Below are positions 6,800 through 15,090 of a stretch of 46,188 nucleotides of DNA, piece by piece. The notes under the pieces were generated by a model. That model did not search any database and was not told the origin of the DNA. It saw nothing but the letters and a program-made list of their open reading frames with translations. The first letter of the stretch is position 1. The number at the start of each line of letters is the position of its first letter. A program made the position numbers and the translations under genes. The stretch comes from Candidatus Limnocylindrales bacterium (GTDB lineage Bacteria; Moduliflexota; Moduliflexia; Moduliflexales; JAUQPW01): contig DATMBG010000027.1 of the NCBI GenBank assembly GCA_035559535.1, positions 1 to 46,188 of the forward strand, written 5' to 3'.

Positions 6800-9211
6800 A
6801 TGATCTCAGGAAAACAGGAAACGAAAATCATTCGATTAGCTTCGTATGTGGCCCAGCAAATCCAAATGGGCCAGGAACCCGCCAAAACCCATGTAGATGA
6901 TCTCTGCCGAATTTACCAAAGTGGTAACGTGGAATCCGATTTACTCAAGGCCTCGCTCAAAAGTTTAGACGTCCCTCAACTGGAACGGCTTTTACGGAGA
7001 AGACAACCAGGTTCCCTTTCCTCCCCTATCCAGACTGATAAAGGAGAAGATGAAGTTCCTTCTGTTCCAGGCAGAGAGGTTACCCGGTATAAAACCACAT
7101 TACCCCGTGAAGCTCAGGCACGTGTGGCTGTGGATAGTTTAATCGCCCGTTACCTGAGCTGGCTGGCTCGCCATCCATCCCGCCGGGCTGTGGTCCTGGC
7201 GGAAAGCGATCGGCATGTGATTTTTTTTATCCCTGAAGGGAGTAAGTTTGATCCTGAAGAAGCCTGGAACGAATTCGTCCAGTTTGCCTTCTCTATCGAG
7301 GAATTAATACGCACGTTTGTGGCCATGCTGAACACAATTCACTTATCAGAGAGAGAAACCGGGGGATTCCAGGTTCCGAATTTTCCAGTGGTTAGCCCTG
7401 GTAGCCGATTGGTCATTCTGGCCTGGCTTTTGCGTGGATTAGAACAAAAACACGATGAACTTCAAAAGAGCCCAGAAAAGTTAAAGGAGTGGAATGAAGA
7501 AATCAGAGGCAAGATAGAAGCCTATTTGGAAAACCAGACCAAAATTTACCACGAAATTTCTCAGTTGAGGGAACAGTTAAAACGTGAATCTAATCCGAAA
7601 CGCCGAAATGGTCTTGAAAATAAAATTCAAGGGAAGAGTTACGGGTTAGACCTATCCCTGGCCCAGGTGGAGCACTGCAAAACCCTATTCCAGGAGGCCG
7701 ATGGCCACCCGTTTAAATTTCTGAAGCGTTATCAAGATGCCCATCCGGCGTTATTCGAACGGGTAAAAAAACTCTCCGAACTCTTCACCAGGAAGGCTGC
7801 CCAGCAGATTGGCTGGCGTAAGAACCGAATGGCCGATGCAATCATTGAAATTATTCGCCTTGTAAGCTGGTCTGAACTCAATCAGCAAGACAGAGAGGAT
7901 GCCCTTATAGGGGCCGTAAGGGCCAGGCCTTTTCGAGTGAAACCGTTGCTGTTGGAAGCCCCGGAAACCCTGGACCCTCGCCCCCCAGGGGACAATACCG
8001 ATAGAAGCAGGTTTTGCTACGTATGCGGCCGCCTGTTAAGGGCTGAGGACGAAGCAGAGATAAACCGGCTTATTTTTGAGTCTCCATCCCAGAGGCTCCA
8101 ATCGAGTGGAGGCGAAAAACGTCCGGCGGTTTGTCATAACTGTGTGGCTATAGCCCTGGCCTCTCCCCTCAAACCGAGCAAGCAAAGTGTTATCATCCGG
8201 CTTGAGCCTGTAGCTCAAGATGGTTTAGTACAGGGACGTTCGGCGGCCGTACTTGGCAGGCTGGAATCGTTCCTGCGAGGGCTTACCCTCTCGCAACTGG
8301 ATCTGGCAGCCGGTAACTACCTGATGCTCACAAGTAGTGAACGGGTTAAAGTCGGTGGGAAGTGGCGATATTTTGCCGACGTGGTAGGTACCAAAATTTA
8401 CACCCATCTTAGGCTGGCCGAACTTTTCGATCATCAGGTTTTCATGGAGTATAAGGCCTCTATGGCCATGGGGCTATCAGACCTTCAACTGGAATCCCAT
8501 CGATTAGCTTTTTTGAGCGTCCTGATAAGGGCGCTTCAGCTTAACCTGACCGAGGGGAGTGAGGTCAATCGCTCACTGGCTTCCGCCACTCGTTACGTGC
8601 TGGCTGATGAACCCATCCTTGCTATTTACGAGCTGGTCAGTCAGCCGAACATCGATCAAAGGCGTCGCCAGGAAAAGGTGCGCATGGAGATTGAAAAATC
8701 GTTGGAGGTATGGATCCACATGATAGGAGAAAATCGAGCCAAAGTCATAACCGACGTCGTCGCTATGGCCGGATTGCTGTATCCGTTCGTGGATCAGACC
8801 AAGCGGGAAGTCTGTAGGAAGAAGGAAAGCGATCCCGGTCTTGATCCTGATCGAGAGGCCTCCAAGCTGATAGAGGAGGTTGAGGAGGTGTTTAACTTCC
8901 TTTATCGTTTCGCCGATCATACGACTTACAGCACGGCCCGGCTTTATCGCAACCCAACCAACTGGTTTACCTATGAACAAACCAGATCTTTGATGGAGAA
9001 GTTAGGCATTCCTGTGAACGAACGGGAGAAGAGCGAAAACGACTCTCGGTTCCTTGAAATAACCACCAATGACGTCGAGGCCGCGTATAAGAAGTTCGCC
9101 GAGGAAGATTACAAAGCCGATGCAGATTGGCGGGCTTTCACGTATAGGTTGAAGCTGGCTCTTTACAGCCGATTTCCCGGTCTTGGCGTGAAAAAGGAAG
9201 GAATCGCATAA
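6800..9211 (+). CDS. Type I CRISPR effector large subunit (Cas8 or HD-less Cas10d-like)
   Basis: 803 residues, first gene of the long operon and 12 bases before a Cas7 gene. It has a four-cysteine zinc-binding pair (C406-x2-C409 and C445-x2-C448), as do Csc3/Cas10d and Cas8b large subunits. A charged helical stretch lies at about residues 215-300. Unlike the canonical Cas10d at 36800 it has no N-terminal HD motif, and there is no GGDD. In a type I Cascade this subunit would recognise the PAM and hold the non-target strand. The role rests mainly on position, since cas7, cas5 and an HD-helicase cas3 follow. I cannot decide between a Cas8b-like and a Csc3-derived origin. The ATG at 6800 lacks a good ribosome-binding site. 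Confidence 0.65.
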   Translation: MISGKQETKIIRLASYVAQQIQMGQEPAKTHVDDLCRIYQSGNVESDLLKASLKSLDVPQLERLLRRRQPGSLSSPIQTDKGEDEVPSVPGREVTRYKTTLPREAQARVAVDSLIARYLSWLARHPSRRAVVLAESDRHVIFFIPEGSKFDPEEAWNEFVQFAFSIEELIRTFVAMLNTIHLSERETGGFQVPNFPVVSPGSRLVILAWLLRGLEQKHDELQKSPEKLKEWNEEIRGKIEAYLENQTKIYHEISQLREQLKRESNPKRRNGLENKIQGKSYGLDLSLAQVEHCKTLFQEADGHPFKFLKRYQDAHPALFERVKKLSELFTRKAAQQIGWRKNRMADAIIEIIRLVSWSELNQQDREDALIGAVRARPFRVKPLLLEAPETLDPRPPGDNTDRSRFCYVCGRLLRAEDEAEINRLIFESPSQRLQSSGGEKRPAVCHNCVAIALASPLKPSKQSVIIRLEPVAQDGLVQGRSAAVLGRLESFLRGLTLSQLDLAAGNYLMLTSSERVKVGGKWRYFADVVGTKIYTHLRLAELFDHQVFMEYKASMAMGLSDLQLESHRLAFLSVLIRALQLNLTEGSEVNRSLASATRYVLADEPILAIYELVSQPNIDQRRRQEKVRMEIEKSLEVWIHMIGENRAKVITDVVAMAGLLYPFVDQTKREVCRKKESDPGLDPDREASKLIEEVEEVFNFLYRFADHTTYSTARLYRNPTNWFTYEQTRSLMEKLGIPVNEREKSENDSRFLEITTNDVEAAYKKFAEEDYKADADWRAFTYRLKLALYSRFPGLGVKKEGIA

Positions 9212-9223
9212 AAGGAGGCAAAA

Positions 9224-10108
9224 ATGTCCGGACTTCCACAGGCCAACGGCCAGCGTTACCATTTTGATATCTATGCAATCCTGGAAGGTTCCCAGGAGCT
9301 TTACTTCGGCCATGAAGTCATGATCAACGTGAACATGGTCGAAACCGTGAGACTCGTACTCCCAAACGGTGAGGGAATTGAAAAATGTTATCTATCCCCC
9401 ACCAAACGGCGGGGAATCGAACGGCGCTGCCTGCTTTGGGCCCCCTGTTCAAACGGGAAGATGCTGGGAGAGAAGTTAGATTGTCATATTCCCAAAACCT
9501 GCACGAAACCCGAATGCCCTGTTTGTGCCGTCTATGGCGGCTTAATAACCGGCAAACAAACCCTTATCGGTAGACTCACCCATGGTGGTGGTGTGGCCAT
9601 CCAGCCACTTCTTCCTGAGGAAAAGCAGCGAGCCATGCATCCTTCAGCCATTCTAAATGACCCCAACACCAATTCGCCAACGCCTTTCAAGCGCCAGTAT
9701 AACGAACCCGGTTTGTTATACCCGGTCTATAACCACTGTCTCAGTGTAACCGAGGACGAGTTTCAAGCCGTTGCCTATGCGTTCCTCGACAGCCTAGCAC
9801 GAATTGGCTCCGGTAACCCAAAAGGGGCCTCTCTCTATGAGGTGGATAATGCACCACTCCTTGTTGTAGATAAGTATCTGGTACCCCATGGGGCGCGTCC
9901 GGTTATCTCTCCTGGCGAAACCTCGGTAGAACGGGCTTTACAGATCTTTCAAGATAAAGCCAGAAGGGTTAATGGGGGTACAGGAAATGGGGAGCATATA
10001 ACCGTAAATAACGGCAACTTCGAGCGATGGATAGGATGGTCGGCGCATCAGAAACTCCAGAAATGGGCCGATACGTTCGTCAATCGCGTGTTAAAGGCTA
10101 ACGATTAA
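9224..10108 (+). CDS. cas7: Type I Cas7 backbone subunit, Csc2-like
   Basis: 294 residues with a strong ribosome-binding site (GGAGG) before the ATG. It contains C93, C98 and C101 in CTKPECPVCAVYGG. The CP-x-C-x2-YG signature is also present in the canonical Csc2 of this window (CPDCILYG at 40170), which supports a Cas7/Csc2-type fold with a zinc-stabilised insertion. Cas7 polymerises along the crRNA to form the effector backbone. The reading frame is complete with no repeat or frameshift. A palindromic repeat sits just after the stop. The protein is shorter than the 342-residue Csc2 of the type I-D locus and otherwise diverged, so the two effectors are separate complexes rather than a recent duplication. 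Confidence 0.75.
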   Translation: MSGLPQANGQRYHFDIYAILEGSQELYFGHEVMINVNMVETVRLVLPNGEGIEKCYLSPTKRRGIERRCLLWAPCSNGKMLGEKLDCHIPKTCTKPECPVCAVYGGLITGKQTLIGRLTHGGGVAIQPLLPEEKQRAMHPSAILNDPNTNSPTPFKRQYNEPGLLYPVYNHCLSVTEDEFQAVAYAFLDSLARIGSGNPKGASLYEVDNAPLLVVDKYLVPHGARPVISPGETSVERALQIFQDKARRVNGGTGNGEHITVNNGNFERWIGWSAHQKLQKWADTFVNRVLKAND

Positions 10109-10116
10109 CGACGAAG

Positions 10117-10144
10117 TATGGGCGACTGGCCAGTCGCCCCTGCT
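10117..10144. repeat. 28-bp palindromic repeat inside the operon
   Basis: GGGCGACTGG and CCAGTCGCCC are perfect arms meeting at GGCC (10120-10139). It lies in the 118-base gap between cas7 and cas5, the largest gap of the type I/III-D run, and could form a hairpin that tunes downstream expression. Confidence 0.8.
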
Positions 10145-10226
10145 ATCCGCCGAGCCAAATCGTGGTCCTGTACCCAGGACCAGGGGGGTTGAAATAATAA
10201 ATATAATTAACATAGCCATAACAGAA

Positions 10227-11102
10227 ATGTATTTGATGATATTTACTATCAGACCAACAGCCGGATTGACCTTTCGGGTTTTGCCAGGCTCGATCCTCGA
10301 TATCACGACCTATTCCTTTGTGCCGCCGACCACGCTTTCCGGATTTTTGCGTCGTCTGGCCATGATGCACGCAGGATTTGACTTCCCAAACACGGGACCC
10401 AACGATCAAGATACCCCGTTCTATGTGTTACCCCGTGAATTGATACCCCTGGGTGCCTATCCTGTCGGGGCCTGCTCCCGACCTGCTCACCGTACCTACC
10501 GAAAGGGTCCCCGTGATTTGGGTCATAGAGCTTTTTCTGATATGTATCGGGGTAAAGCAAGTGGACGTGAGAACATCCAATTACATACCTGGGAGTACTT
10601 GCTGACAGACGAACTCACAGGTTATGTGGTTTCCGAAAACGAAAAAGAACTTGCCCGGATGACTGGAATAGTCGGTTATGGTTCGAAGATGGGAAAAGAG
10701 GGATATGCTTTTGTTGAAAGGGTCTCTGGTCCGCTTCCACTTCAACGCACCGAACTGAAAGCCGTGCCTTCAACCCTTATTCCAGCTGATGACTTATTTG
10801 AGAAAAATCCCAGGGTCCCGGCGGATATATTCACCCTTTACAGTTTCGTCTGGCTCGAAACGGAAGAAGATCGGACTGAGTCGCAAAAAAAGCAAAGACG
10901 TGGGAAATCCACATCACTCCCGAAAATATACTCAACCAGTGCCTTTGACGAACATCCCAGTCCTGTTGTGAAATATAAACCCTTCCCTGCCGCCAGGGTC
11001 GATGGTCAAACCGGCGTGATGCTGGATTACCTGCACTACGAGGAGATTTTCATCCCAGTCTCGTTGATTGAAACCCTTCGAGGAGAAATAGTTTATGAAT
11101 AA
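10227..11102 (+). CDS. cas5: Type I Cas5-like RAMP subunit
   Basis: 291 residues. Cas5-like features are the N-terminal beta strand and VPPTTLSGFLRRLA (about residues 31-44, the position where Cas5 proteins carry PPpST-type sequence before a helix). A glycine-containing GYGSKMGKEGYAFVERV lies mid-protein. Cas5 caps the 5' handle of the crRNA. It lies between cas7 and cas3, and its last codons overlap the cas3 start by eight bases. No ribosome-binding site is evident before the ATG at 10227; a second ATG at 10236 is possible. It may descend from Csc1, but similarity to the Csc1 at 41207 is not obvious by eye. Confidence 0.7.
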   Translation: MYLMIFTIRPTAGLTFRVLPGSILDITTYSFVPPTTLSGFLRRLAMMHAGFDFPNTGPNDQDTPFYVLPRELIPLGAYPVGACSRPAHRTYRKGPRDLGHRAFSDMYRGKASGRENIQLHTWEYLLTDELTGYVVSENEKELARMTGIVGYGSKMGKEGYAFVERVSGPLPLQRTELKAVPSTLIPADDLFEKNPRVPADIFTLYSFVWLETEEDRTESQKKQRRGKSTSLPKIYSTSAFDEHPSPVVKYKPFPAARVDGQTGVMLDYLHYEEIFIPVSLIETLRGEIVYE

Positions 11103-13833
11103 CGTAATTGATATAGCCAGAGTCTTCTTTCATTATGAGAAAGAGGGAGACCCTCGCCTGCCCTCGAAGATCCTGTTACAACGACTGGAGAATCACACCG
11201 ACAATGTGGCTAAACTGGTTCAACTCTGGCAACGCGAGGCCTCCGACACCGATCTTGTACTTCACCCCGACACCGAACAAAAGGTCGTGGCCGCGGCCAG
11301 GCTCCATGATGTAGGAAAACCCCAACGGTTTACCCTACAGGCCAGGACACGTAAACAAAGGAAAAACGGCCGGGAAACGGAAATCTTTGAAGGGTATGAA
11401 TACTCCTTTCGGGGGCATCGGTTCCTTGCCGAGCACGAAGACCTTTACGTTCAGGAGCTCGCACAGGGCCATCACACCTATACGGTTCAAGATATTAATG
11501 AAGCCATAGTTCGGTTGCGGCAGAATGGTTATCCTACCAGTCGATTCGCCCGGGATCTTTACATCCTGGAAATGTGCGATCAGATCGAAGCGGAAATCGC
11601 CGTCCGCACGCTGGAGGGTGTTACAGAAGGTCGAACGTTCATGGAATTCACAGTTATCCCGGGGGACCCTTTAACCTACCATCTTGACCCCTACCCTTTT
11701 ATCCAGGAAGAGATTGACCTTACCCTGGAGTACTACGAACTGGTTTTATCCGAGGAACAAAAAGCAGAGCTACTAAACCTGAAGTTAGAAGAACCTGAAC
11801 GGATCGCTCAAGCCCTTGGAGAGTTCATCGTAAATTTCTTTAAAGAAATAAATCGTCCGGTTAAACAAACAATGATTCGCATAAAGCCTCTTATTCCTGA
11901 AATATCATCTCAGCCTGGTCGCTATGATTGTGAAACCTTTTACCTGGAAATCTGTGGTTTTACCCCCTACGAAATGCAACAGGTTCTTTTCAACCATCTG
12001 GCTACGGGCGAAGATGCTTTACTTTTGAGAGCCCCGACCGGATCTGGGAAGACCGAGGCCGTGCTGATTCCATCCCTGGCTTTGGGTAAGCGATTGATCC
12101 TCCCCCTTCCCACACGGAGTTTGATTGAGGATCATGAGCAGAGGATCCAGAAGTACCTTATGAAATTTTCAACCTTATCCCAAAACAAAGATCGTCCCAT
12201 AGCTTTGATCGTAGACACCGGTGAGACATCCCGTAGGTATGTGTTCCGGAATGGTGAAGCCGTTGAGTTCAGGTATGGTAGCCAGGTACTACCTTATGAA
12301 AAGCGCCATCTTTACAAGGCTGAGGTCATTTTAACGACCCTGGATAAGTTTCTTTATCGGTACTTCGGTTTTGGGGACGTCCATAAATCCTTCATTTATC
12401 CGCTTCGTATTCAGGATGGAGCCCGTACCCTCATCTGTTTCGATGAAGCCCATACGTATGACGGAGTATCCTTTATTAATTTCCGCCGGCTGGTTCGAGC
12501 GCTTTATGAGTCAGGGCAGGGTGTGGTGGTAATGACTGCAACCCTGCCAGAGGCCTACAAGAAGGAGATAGACTTCCTTAAAGAGCTCGATTATCTGGAG
12601 GTTTCAGAACCTCCGAAACGCAAACTCACCGTGGTGGAATCCAAACACAATGATCTATCAGACGCCCTGGTCGAACAAACCGAAAGGCTGTGGAGGCAGG
12701 GAATTCATAGAATCATCGTTGTGGCCGAGAGCGTCGGTTTTCAGGCCGAGATTCAAGACAGTCGGCGGCGAGCCCTTCGGGACGGAGTTTTCAACGTCTA
12801 TGAGAAACTAAAGGGGTTAGTGGTCCAAGAAAAACTACCGGACCTCATGGCCCGTAAGAACCTTCTGCTTTATCATGGAAGGATGGATGGTATCGAGCGG
12901 GCCCGGGTTTATGAGAAGCTCAAGAAGCTGGATGGGAACAAAGACGGCCGATACCTCCTTGTAACCACCAGTGCCATCGAAGTGGGTTGTGATCTGAATG
13001 CCCAGGCCTTGGTAACCGAGATTTGCAACCCCGAGCAGCTTATTCAACGGGTGGGTCGTTGCAATCGAAGGGCTGACTTTGAGGATGCTGAGGTTGTCGT
13101 GGTACTGCCGAAGGAGCTGTATTCTGACAGGGGTTGGATAAAACCCTACGTGCGTTCCCTGAGTATCGAAGAAGAAGCCTGTTATATAGAGTATTTGAAG
13201 CAGGTAAGTGGAAACCTGCTCGATCTTAAAACTTTAAGGGAAAAGATAGCCAGGCGTCCGGCCATAGACTATCGCGTAGAGACCCTCTTCGAGCTGCTGG
13301 CCGAGTATGTCTACGAAGCCCGTCTTGAAAACAAGCCCATCCACGATCGCGGGTTTGTCGTGACACGGAGTTGGGAGCCTACGCTGACCTTTGAGATTCC
13401 GTTTGATGGGGAAAAGCGTTATGTTTCGGTTCCCTTTAGTTTATGTGTTTGTTCCAAGGATGAGCAACCGGAACCGGCCGCGCTGATACAGGAAGTAGTT
13501 TACTCCCACGATACCAATCGGGAATTCAGGAAGAAACTCTCCGGGGGACCGGTTTATGGAAAGCAGGTTATCGTTACAATAACGGAAGGATTCGCTCAAA
13601 GCAATTTCAAATATGACCCTGAGTATGGTTTGGTAGATGTGCCAAAGGTCTTCACCTGTTGGCGCACTGATTATAAGGTACTTATGCAGGTGGCAGGTGA
13701 TGGGGCTTACAAACCTGTTATCTGGTATTTCCGGGATCTTCCCGATAACGGCTATTTTACCGGCTATCTCGAAGGAATGGTAACCGAGGAAGAGGTAGTC
13801 GAAGAAGAAACCGAGGAGGAGGAAAGGGAATGA
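11095..13833 (+). CDS. cas3: Cas3 nuclease-helicase (HD plus SF2 helicase)
   Basis: 912 residues. The N-terminal HD nuclease has ENHTDNV, H71-D72 in ARLHDVGK, FRGHRFLAEH, QGHHTY and a distal Asp (EMCDQIE). The SF2 helicase follows: Walker A APTGSGKTEA (313-322), DEAH (450-453), TATLP, and QRVGRCNR (651-658). Cas3 is recruited by Cascade to unwind and degrade target DNA. The fused HD is the arrangement of types I-B, I-C and I-E. Canonical I-D instead puts HD on Cas10d, as at 36800 in this window, so this system is not standard I-D although its Cas7 is Csc2-like. GAGGAG precedes the ATG. The last four bases overlap the CARF gene. The C-terminus is a Glu-rich tail. Confidence 0.92.
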   Translation: MNNVIDIARVFFHYEKEGDPRLPSKILLQRLENHTDNVAKLVQLWQREASDTDLVLHPDTEQKVVAAARLHDVGKPQRFTLQARTRKQRKNGRETEIFEGYEYSFRGHRFLAEHEDLYVQELAQGHHTYTVQDINEAIVRLRQNGYPTSRFARDLYILEMCDQIEAEIAVRTLEGVTEGRTFMEFTVIPGDPLTYHLDPYPFIQEEIDLTLEYYELVLSEEQKAELLNLKLEEPERIAQALGEFIVNFFKEINRPVKQTMIRIKPLIPEISSQPGRYDCETFYLEICGFTPYEMQQVLFNHLATGEDALLLRAPTGSGKTEAVLIPSLALGKRLILPLPTRSLIEDHEQRIQKYLMKFSTLSQNKDRPIALIVDTGETSRRYVFRNGEAVEFRYGSQVLPYEKRHLYKAEVILTTLDKFLYRYFGFGDVHKSFIYPLRIQDGARTLICFDEAHTYDGVSFINFRRLVRALYESGQGVVVMTATLPEAYKKEIDFLKELDYLEVSEPPKRKLTVVESKHNDLSDALVEQTERLWRQGIHRIIVVAESVGFQAEIQDSRRRALRDGVFNVYEKLKGLVVQEKLPDLMARKNLLLYHGRMDGIERARVYEKLKKLDGNKDGRYLLVTTSAIEVGCDLNAQALVTEICNPEQLIQRVGRCNRRADFEDAEVVVVLPKELYSDRGWIKPYVRSLSIEEEACYIEYLKQVSGNLLDLKTLREKIARRPAIDYRVETLFELLAEYVYEARLENKPIHDRGFVVTRSWEPTLTFEIPFDGEKRYVSVPFSLCVCSKDEQPEPAALIQEVVYSHDTNREFRKKLSGGPVYGKQVIVTITEGFAQSNFKYDPEYGLVDVPKVFTCWRTDYKVLMQVAGDGAYKPVIWYFRDLPDNGYFTGYLEGMVTEEEVVEEETEEEERE

Positions 13834-15086
13834 ATTCCCAGGCCTTACAATCTGCAAAGACCGGGCATTTGTTCCTTCTGGTCGGGGGTAACCCCCTGCC
13901 CAACGCGGTGGCAGGTAAGCTGCTTACCGCGCCAGGCGGAACGATTACCCTTATCCACTCAGGAGGTGCTGCGGGCACAGCCAAAGTCGCGCAAAGGCTA
14001 TGCAAGTGGTTGAAGGAACAAGGAGTTACCCAGTCTGTGGAGTTAAAGGAAGTCGGAGAATCCGACCCGACTTCCATTGTGGCTGGAGCACAGGAACGCC
14101 TCAAAGCCATCAAGGCTCAACGGGTAGGTCTCAACTATACAGGGGGTACAAAGGCCATAGCGGTGCATGCCTATCGCGCAGTGGAGCAGTGGACCAAAGA
14201 AAAAGGCATCACGCCGGTGTTCAGTTACCTGGATGCCCGCACCTTGCAGATGGTATTTGATCCCGCTGCCGGTGGTAACGAACAAAGGAAAAGGATCTAT
14301 ATCGGGCGAGCGTTGGAATTAAAGCTGACCGATTTGCTGGCCCTCCATGGGTGGACGCTTAAGCACGAGCCAACAGAGATCCCGCTGTTTCCTGCTACGG
14401 CTCATGCTTTGGCAAGAGTATGTGCGAACGACGGGGGATTCAAAGACTGGAAGCAGTGGATTGAGGAAGAATTTCGCCCCAAGTGCCGACGCCCGGATAA
14501 AGAGGATTGGAAAAACAAGACTCAATTGCAAGCTGTTTCTTTGATCCTGCCCACAAGCAGCTCTCTGAGCGAAGTTGTTCAATCGCTGCGCGCCGAGCTC
14601 AAAGTACCTCAAGGTGACCTGGGACTCGCCCATGGCGCTTTTGGAAACGAGCCAAAGCGGTTTTGTGAGTGGCTCTACGGTAAGTGGCTGGAACATTATG
14701 TTCTGGACATACTGAATCAGTTAGCAACTCAGCTCTGTCTGCACGAATGCGCACAGAATATCGTGCCTAATGAAGTAGAGTTTGACGTGGACGTGATGGC
14801 ACTGCGAGGTTATCAACTCTTTGCCTTCTCCTGTTCAACAGAAAGTAAGAAGAATTCGCTTAAATTGAAACTCTTCGAGGCCTACATACGCGCGCGACAA
14901 TTGGGCGGCGATGAAGCCCGTGTTGCGTTGGTCTGTTGCAGTGATGACCCGGATGGGTTGGAACACGAAATGCGACGCGATGTTGACCCTGAAGGACGCA
15001 TCCGTGTCTTTGGACGTAAGCACCTGCGTGATTTGACCGAACATATCAAGACCTGGATTCAGTCCCAAAGCGGAGAGGAGGGATAG
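13830..15086 (+). CDS. CARF-domain nuclease (Card1/Can2-like), ancillary type III effector
   Basis: 418 residues. The N-terminal half is a CARF domain: LVGGNPLP near the start and NYTGGTKAIA (N102-K108), the loop that binds cyclic oligoadenylate. The C-terminal half looks like a PD-(D/E)xK nuclease of the DUF1887/Card1 kind: WLEHYVLDIL, EVEFDVDV (E315 to D321), FAFSCST, then KLKLFEAYIRARQLGG. The usual Lys right after the last strand is not in the plainest position (SCSTESKK), so catalysis should be checked. In type III immunity Cas10 makes the ligand and such proteins then cut nucleic acid non-specifically. The ATG overlaps the cas3 stop (ATGA), physically joining the type I and type III modules; cas10 starts four bases after its stop. 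Confidence 0.8.
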   Translation: MNSQALQSAKTGHLFLLVGGNPLPNAVAGKLLTAPGGTITLIHSGGAAGTAKVAQRLCKWLKEQGVTQSVELKEVGESDPTSIVAGAQERLKAIKAQRVGLNYTGGTKAIAVHAYRAVEQWTKEKGITPVFSYLDARTLQMVFDPAAGGNEQRKRIYIGRALELKLTDLLALHGWTLKHEPTEIPLFPATAHALARVCANDGGFKDWKQWIEEEFRPKCRRPDKEDWKNKTQLQAVSLILPTSSSLSEVVQSLRAELKVPQGDLGLAHGAFGNEPKRFCEWLYGKWLEHYVLDILNQLATQLCLHECAQNIVPNEVEFDVDVMALRGYQLFAFSCSTESKKNSLKLKLFEAYIRARQLGGDEARVALVCCSDDPDGLEHEMRRDVDPEGRIRVFGRKHLRDLTEHIKTWIQSQSGEEG

Positions 15087-15090
15087 ACCC

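Noticed and set aside
8573-8980. 135-residue minus-strand frame opposite the large subunit gene
   Set aside because: It is a shadow of a strongly coding plus-strand gene, with no ribosome-binding site or recognisable motif.
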